NCBI GenBank assembly: GCA_004555705.1
Contig: SFHI01000102.1
Coordinates: forward strand, 1-9,495
Source: Clostridiales bacterium
GTDB taxonomy: Bacteria > Bacillota > Clostridia > Oscillospirales > Oscillospiraceae
DNA length: 9,495 nt
Direction of reading: 5' to 3'
Shown here: positions 6,531 through 9,495 of the stretch, piece by piece
How positions within the stretch are numbered: the stretch's first letter is position 1
Layout of the letters: every line of letters starts with the position of its first letter
Translations under genes and position numbers: made by a program
Notes under the pieces: model-generated
What the model was told of the DNA's origin: nothing
What the model saw: the letters and a program-made list of their open reading frames with translations, nothing else
The model's database searches: none

Positions 6531-7889
6531 TTACGCGAAAATATCGTTGAGCTGCCGCAGGGTTCCCTGGCCGCTGGTGACCACCACGATGGTGTCGCCC
6601 CGGGTGAAGGAGGAATCGCCTCCGGGGATTTCCGTTTTGGAGCCGTGGGTAATGCTCACGAGAAGCACATTGTTCTTCAGGCGAATGCCCTTCAGGGGGG
6701 TGTCGCAGTGGGCTGTGGTCTCGTCCACCAAAAATTCCACCGCCTCCGCCTGCCCATGGGCGATTCTATGTACGGACACCGCGGCACCGGTCTGGTTCTG
6801 CATGGCCCGGACGTAGCGGACGATGTTGTTGCAGCACAGCTCCTTGGGGCAGACCACGCTGCCCAGGGCCAGGGCGTCGATCATGGCGTGGTTTTCCATC
6901 CGCCCCAGCTTGGTGATCACCTGGGGCACGCCCCGGCTCTGGCCGTAGAGGGAGGTGATCATATTCAGCTCGTCGATCCCGGTGAGGCTCACCAGGGCGT
7001 CAGTTTTGTCGAGACCCTCGCTTTCCAGCAGCAGCCGGTCCGTGCTGTCGCCGTGGATGACGGCGGCGTTGGGAAGCAGCGCGGCAAGCTCCTGGCAGCG
7101 GTCCAGGTCCTGCTCCACGATCTGCACGCCAATCCCGTGCTTTTCCAGCATGGAGGCCAGGTAGAAGCTCACCCGTCCGCCGCCGCAGAGCATCACCCGG
7201 CGAACCCGGCGGGTGATGATCCCCAGATTGCGGAGCAATGTGGTCAGGTTCTGGGCCGGAGCGGTGACGAAGATCCGGTCCCCTTCCCGGAGGACAAAGT
7301 TGCCGTTGGGGGCCACGGCGGTGCCGCTGCGCAGTACCGCGCAGACCAGCACCCGACATTTTGCCACGGTGTTCAAATCGCTGAGGGCCACGTTGCACAG
7401 CTTGCTGGCGCCGTCGATGCGCAGCTCCACGATCTCCGTGCGGCCCTTGGCGAAGGTGTCCCGCTTCAGGAAGCCCGGGTATTGGAGCAGGTGGGCGATC
7501 TCCAGCGCCGCCTGCTTCTCCGGGTTGATGGTCATGGACAGGCCGAACACATCCTTCATGGTGAAAATCTGCTCGGTGTACTCCGGGTCCCGGATTCGGG
7601 CGATGGTGTGCAGCTTCGGATTCAGGTAGTGGGCGGTGGTGCAGCACAGCAGATTGATCTCGTCGGCATCGGTGGCCGCGATCAGCAGGTCCGCCTCCCG
7701 GGCCCCTGCCTGGATCAGGGTGTTCATGGTGGCGCAGTTCCCCGAAATCGCCATCACATCATATTGCTCCAGGGATTCCTCCAGCACATGGGAGTTGGTG
7801 TCAATCAGGGTCACATCGTGCCCCTCCGCGGAAAGCAGCCGGGTCAGGGTGGAACCGACCTTTCCGTTACCGGCAATGATAATGTTCAT
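6531..7889 (-). CDS. trkA: TrkA, regulatory subunit of the potassium uptake system
   Basis: The 452-residue cytoplasmic protein forms the gating ring that binds TrkH and senses NAD(H) or other nucleotides. It has the typical doubled layout: an N-terminal Rossmann domain with GNGKVG at about 7-12 and the acidic ribose-binding Asp30, a TrkA-C domain (about 140-220), a second Rossmann domain (about 230-350) and a second TrkA-C domain (about 370-450). In the second Rossmann motif the last glycine is replaced (GGGRVS), so this half may bind nucleotide weakly. GGAGG at 7895-7899 is 5 nt from the ATG. A promoter at 8181-8209 gives it a leader of about 285 nt. It precedes trkH on the same strand. Confidence 0.96.
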   Translation of the reverse strand: MNIIIAGNGKVGSTLTRLLSAEGHDVTLIDTNSHVLEESLEQYDVMAISGNCATMNTLIQAGAREADLLIAATDADEINLLCCTTAHYLNPKLHTIARIRDPEYTEQIFTMKDVFGLSMTINPEKQAALEIAHLLQYPGFLKRDTFAKGRTEIVELRIDGASKLCNVALSDLNTVAKCRVLVCAVLRSGTAVAPNGNFVLREGDRIFVTAPAQNLTTLLRNLGIITRRVRRVMLCGGGRVSFYLASMLEKHGIGVQIVEQDLDRCQELAALLPNAAVIHGDSTDRLLLESEGLDKTDALVSLTGIDELNMITSLYGQSRGVPQVITKLGRMENHAMIDALALGSVVCPKELCCNNIVRYVRAMQNQTGAAVSVHRIAHGQAEAVEFLVDETTAHCDTPLKGIRLKNNVLLVSITHGSKTEIPGGDSSFTRGDTIVVVTSGQGTLRQLNDIFA

Positions 7890-7948
7890 AATAACCTCCG
7901 AACTGTACAGAGCGCCGCTGTTACGATACGCTCCCGCGCGCCAGGGGA

Positions 7949-8137
7949 TAAAGTGTTGTTTAGCGGCTTCGCCGAATTGACAATTGACAATTGACAGTTG
8001 ACAGTTATTGTGTCCCTACAGGACAATTTTGAAATAAAGCGCCTTGTTTTTGAACACTGGAATCATATTTTTATCCCGAAGGGATTCCTTAATTGTCAAT
8101 TGTCAATTGTTAATTGTCAATTCTAAACAACAATTTA
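7949..8137. repeat. Fold-back element with heptamer arrays in the trkA leader
   Basis: The ends TAAAGTGTTGTTTAG (7949-7963) and CTAAACAACAATTTA (8123-8137) are inverted copies with one mismatch. Just inside are tandem 7-bp units: three AATTGAC (7975-7995) followed by AGTTGAC on the left, and four GTCAATT-type units (8095-8122) on the right, in inverted orientation. The arrays contain several TTGACA hexamers pointing both ways. No ORF is supported. The element lies between the trkA promoter and the trkA start, so it should be transcribed as a long hairpin. The flanking TA at both ends would fit a TA target duplication, which is weak evidence. Confidence 0.75.
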
Positions 8138-8180
8138 CCTTTCATTTCTTCCGGCCGCCGGACGTGATATGTATTGATTC

Positions 8181-8209
8181 AGTATAGCATTTTGCGAGAA
8201 AAAATGCAA
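8181..8209 (-). promoter_or_regulatory. Promoter of trkA
   Basis: On the minus strand, TTGCAT (8204-8209) and TATACT (8181-8186) are separated by exactly 17 bp, with TGC just before the -10 box (extended -10). It faces trkA, whose start is nearly 290 bp downstream. No closer promoter of this quality was seen in the 400-bp gap between trkA and the plus-strand hydrolase. Confidence 0.72.
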
Positions 8210-8240
8210 TATTTATCCATTAAAAACTCTGTTCCCCTGC

Positions 8241-8269
8241 TTGCCAATGGGCGCGAACGGTGGTATGAT
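8241..8269 (+). promoter_or_regulatory. Promoter of the small alpha/beta hydrolase gene
   Basis: TTGCCA (8241-8246), a 17-bp spacer and TATGAT (8264-8269) preceded by TGG (extended -10) form a strong sigma-A type promoter 21 bp before the start codon. It is back to back with the trkA promoter, about 30 bp apart. Its position makes the upstream ATG at 8174 an unlikely start. Confidence 0.82.
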
Positions 8270-8277
8270 GACAAAAA

Positions 8278-8283
8278 AGGAGG
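8278..8283 (+). promoter_or_regulatory. Ribosome binding site deciding the hydrolase start
   Basis: AGGAGG is 7 nt before the ATG at 8291 and lies directly downstream of the promoter. It sets the start 117 bp inside the longest open frame. The whole initiation block AGGAGGAACGCCTATGGAA is identical to that of the BlaI-type repressor gene. Confidence 0.92.
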
Positions 8284-8290
8284 AACGCCT

Positions 8291-8956
8291 ATGGAAATTA
8301 CCGTCAATCATGTAAACCTCTTTTACGAGGTGGTGGGCACCGGCGCGCCGCTGGTGATGATCCACGGCAACGGTGAATCCCACGAAATCTTCCACGAGGC
8401 CGCCGAACTGCTCTCGTCCCGGTTCACCTGCTACCTGCTGGACAGCCGGGGCCACGGCCAGAGCCAGCAGGTGCCCGAATTCCACTACGCGGACATGGCC
8501 GAGGATGTGTACCGGTTTATCCAGGCTCTGGAGCTGAAAAACGTCACCTATTACGGCTTCAGCGACGGAGGGATCATCGGTCTGCTGCTGGCCAGTGCCC
8601 ATCCCGGGCTGCTGGACCGGATGATCATCAGCGGCGCCAATACCCGGCCGGACGCGGTCTCCAAGCCTCTGGCCCTTGTTTTCCGGGTGCTGAACTTCCT
8701 GCACCGGAACCCTCTGTTTGAGCTGATGCTCCGGGAGCCCCATATCTCCGCGGAGCAGCTCCGGTCCATCGAAACCCCCACCCTGGTGCTGGCCGGCAGC
8801 CGGGACCTGGTGGCGGAGGAGGATACCCGCTTCATTGCGGAGAACATTCCCAATGCCGCCCTGAAAATCCTCCCCGGAGAGGGCCACGCCAGCTACATCG
8901 TCCACAAAACCAAGGTGGCAGAGCTGATTCTGGAGTTCTGTCCCCAGGAAACCTGA
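8291..8956 (+). CDS. Small alpha/beta-fold hydrolase
   Basis: The 221-residue protein is a compact member of the alpha/beta hydrolase superfamily. An HGNGE oxyanion-hole motif is at 25-29, the DSRGHGQS block at 51-58, and the nucleophile elbow GFSDGG has Ser91. The acid is Asp172 in AGSRDLV and the base His198 in GEGHASY, giving a complete triad. The cap region (about 115-158) is short. No signal peptide or membrane segment is visible, so it should be cytoplasmic. Similar proteins are annotated as esterases, enol-lactonases or proline iminopeptidases; the substrate cannot be read from the sequence. It is a single-gene unit with its own promoter, ribosome binding site and terminator, divergent from trkA. 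Confidence 0.92.
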   Translation: MEITVNHVNLFYEVVGTGAPLVMIHGNGESHEIFHEAAELLSSRFTCYLLDSRGHGQSQQVPEFHYADMAEDVYRFIQALELKNVTYYGFSDGGIIGLLLASAHPGLLDRMIISGANTRPDAVSKPLALVFRVLNFLHRNPLFELMLREPHISAEQLRSIETPTLVLAGSRDLVAEEDTRFIAENIPNAALKILPGEGHASYIVHKTKVAELILEFCPQET

Positions 8957-8960
8957 CCAA

Positions 8961-8999
8961 AAACGGCACACCCCTGCCCCCGGCAGAGGTGTGCCGTTT
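8961..8999 (+). terminator. Terminator hairpin after the small hydrolase gene
   Basis: An 18-bp stem with one mismatch (AAACGGCACACCCCTGCC at 8961-8978 with 8982-8999) starts 4 bp after the stop codon. Only three T's end the stem and the T-run after it is poor, so termination efficiency is uncertain. Confidence 0.8.
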
Positions 9000-9022
9000 C
9001 CCGTTGTTGGGACTGTTCTGCT

Positions 9023-9068
9023 GAATTGTTGTTTAGCGGCTTCGCCGAATTGACAATTGACAATTGAC
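9023..9068 (+). repeat. Solitary end of the heptamer fold-back element
   Basis: The 42 bp at 9027-9068 are identical to 7954-7995, covering the TTGTTGTTTAG end, the GCGGCTTCGCC mini-hairpin and three AATTGAC units. The matching right half is absent. The copy stops 4 bp before MITE copy B, so insertion or recombination there may have removed the rest. Confidence 0.75.
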
Positions 9069-9072
9069 GGGC

Positions 9073-9227
9073 ACCTCTAAAAACTCCCCTTTTGGGTTTT
9101 GGACGGATCTTTTGCCCCAACAATGCGTTTTGAAAAGTCCGCAATACACCAAGTATTCCGGACTTTCCAAAACTTTTGTTGGAACAAAATCCCTCGCCCA
9201 AAACACCAAAAAGTAGTTTTTAGAGGT
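9073..9227 (+). mobile_element. MITE-like element, copy B (complete)
   Basis: The ends ACCTCTAAAAACT (9073-9085) and AGTTTTTAGAGGT (9215-9227) are exact inverted copies. The interior is an imperfect palindrome along its whole length, centred near 9151. It encodes nothing recognisable. It is inverted relative to copy A at 2277-2428 and more intact. It ends 29 bp before the glycoside hydrolase start, so it sits in that gene's upstream control region. The rest of the 8957-9256 gap holds only the terminator, a solitary repeat end and the ribosome binding site. Confidence 0.85.
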
Positions 9228-9256
9228 TGCCTTCTCTTAATCAGGAGGAATGTGTT

Positions 9257-9495
9257 ATGAACGAAACTGTATTTCCCAAAGACTTTCTGTGGGGTGCAGC
9301 CACAGCTGCCGCTCAAATCGAGGGCGGTTGGGACGAGGACGGAAGAACCCCCAGCATCTGGGATGTTGCCCCCAAGAACAAAATCAAAGACGGGACAGAC
9401 TGCCATACCGCCTGTGATCATTATCACCGTTGGCGGGAAGATGTGGCGATCATGAAGGAATTGGGCTTAAAATCCTATCGTTTCTCCATTTCCTG
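9257..9495 (+). CDS. Glycoside hydrolase family 1 (beta-glucosidase type), N-terminal part
   Basis: Only the first 79 codons are inside the window, out of about 450 normally. The family 1 N-terminal signature is clear: FPKDFLWGAATAAAQIEGG at 6-24, then DGRTPSIWD, a conserved DHYHRWREDVAIMKELGLK stretch and YRFSIS at the end. Gln20 corresponds to the sugar-contacting Gln of the QxE motif. Where most members have an aromatic or Asn just before this Gln, this protein has Ala19. The NEDG/EDG and SIWD style fits beta-glucosidases acting on free rather than phosphorylated sugars, but the deciding residues lie beyond the window. AGGAGGA at 9243-9249 supports the start. No promoter was recognised in the short space after MITE copy B. 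Confidence 0.93.
   Translation, partial: MNETVFPKDFLWGAATAAAQIEGGWDEDGRTPSIWDVAPKNKIKDGTDCHTACDHYHRWREDVAIMKELGLKSYRFSIS

Noticed and set aside
6645..7994. A 449-codon plus-strand frame opposite trkA
   Set aside because: It is the shadow of trkA, which has an intact Rossmann motif, ribosome binding site and promoter on the other strand.
7890..8173. A c-di-AMP (ydaO-type) riboswitch in the trkA leader, common before potassium transporters
   Set aside because: I could not see the conserved core of that riboswitch; the leader is occupied by the fold-back element. A covariance-model scan would settle it.
8174..8290. An earlier start (8174) for the small hydrolase, adding 39 residues
   Set aside because: The extra part spans the -35 and -10 boxes, has no ribosome binding site and no family similarity; the ATG at 8291 has AGGAGG at 7 nt.

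Overview
The window looks like part of the chromosome of a fairly GC-rich gut Clostridia bacterium, probably in the Oscillospirales (inference). The reasons are strong AGGAGG ribosome binding sites, Gram-positive BlaI/M56 and Trk genes, a subtype B tannase, and intergenic spaces crowded with short fold-back repeats. No rRNA, tRNA, CRISPR array or full-length transposase gene was found.

Left part (1-2430). A repeat with 21-bp inverted ends (33-167) is followed on the minus strand by a tannase-family alpha/beta hydrolase (209-1897). Head to head with it on the plus strand lies only the 3' end of a LysR-type regulator (about 1866-2204). The two reading frames run into each other, which suggests that a deletion removed the front of the regulator and the promoter, and perhaps the first codons, of the hydrolase. 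A small hairpin repeat (2214-2263) and a 152-bp MITE-like element (2277-2428) follow.

Middle part (2288-4562, minus strand). This is a two-gene BlaI/M56 regulatory unit. A winged-helix repressor gene overlaps by 8 nt a BlaR1-like membrane zinc peptidase gene. The last 46 codons and the stop of the peptidase are supplied by the MITE. The promoter sits inside a nested set of palindromes that are probably the BlaI operators. No beta-lactamase gene is adjacent, and the sensor domain does not look penicillin-binding.

Right-middle part (4769-8209, minus strand). trkA and then trkH encode a potassium uptake system: TrkA is the cytoplasmic nucleotide-binding gate and TrkH the membrane channel subunit. 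trkA has a good promoter (8181-8209), and its roughly 285-nt leader contains a 189-bp fold-back element. The 251-bp gap between the genes holds a 27-bp perfect inverted repeat. A strong bidirectional terminator follows trkH.

Right end (8241-9495, plus strand). A small alpha/beta hydrolase has its own promoter, ribosome binding site and terminator. A solitary repeat end and a second, oppositely oriented copy of the MITE come next. The MITE ends 29 bp before a family 1 glycoside hydrolase gene that runs off the window.

The individual protein families are recognisable. The most unusual content is the repeat landscape: at least three families of fold-back elements, one with compensated stem changes, one donating coding sequence, and one inside a transcribed leader.
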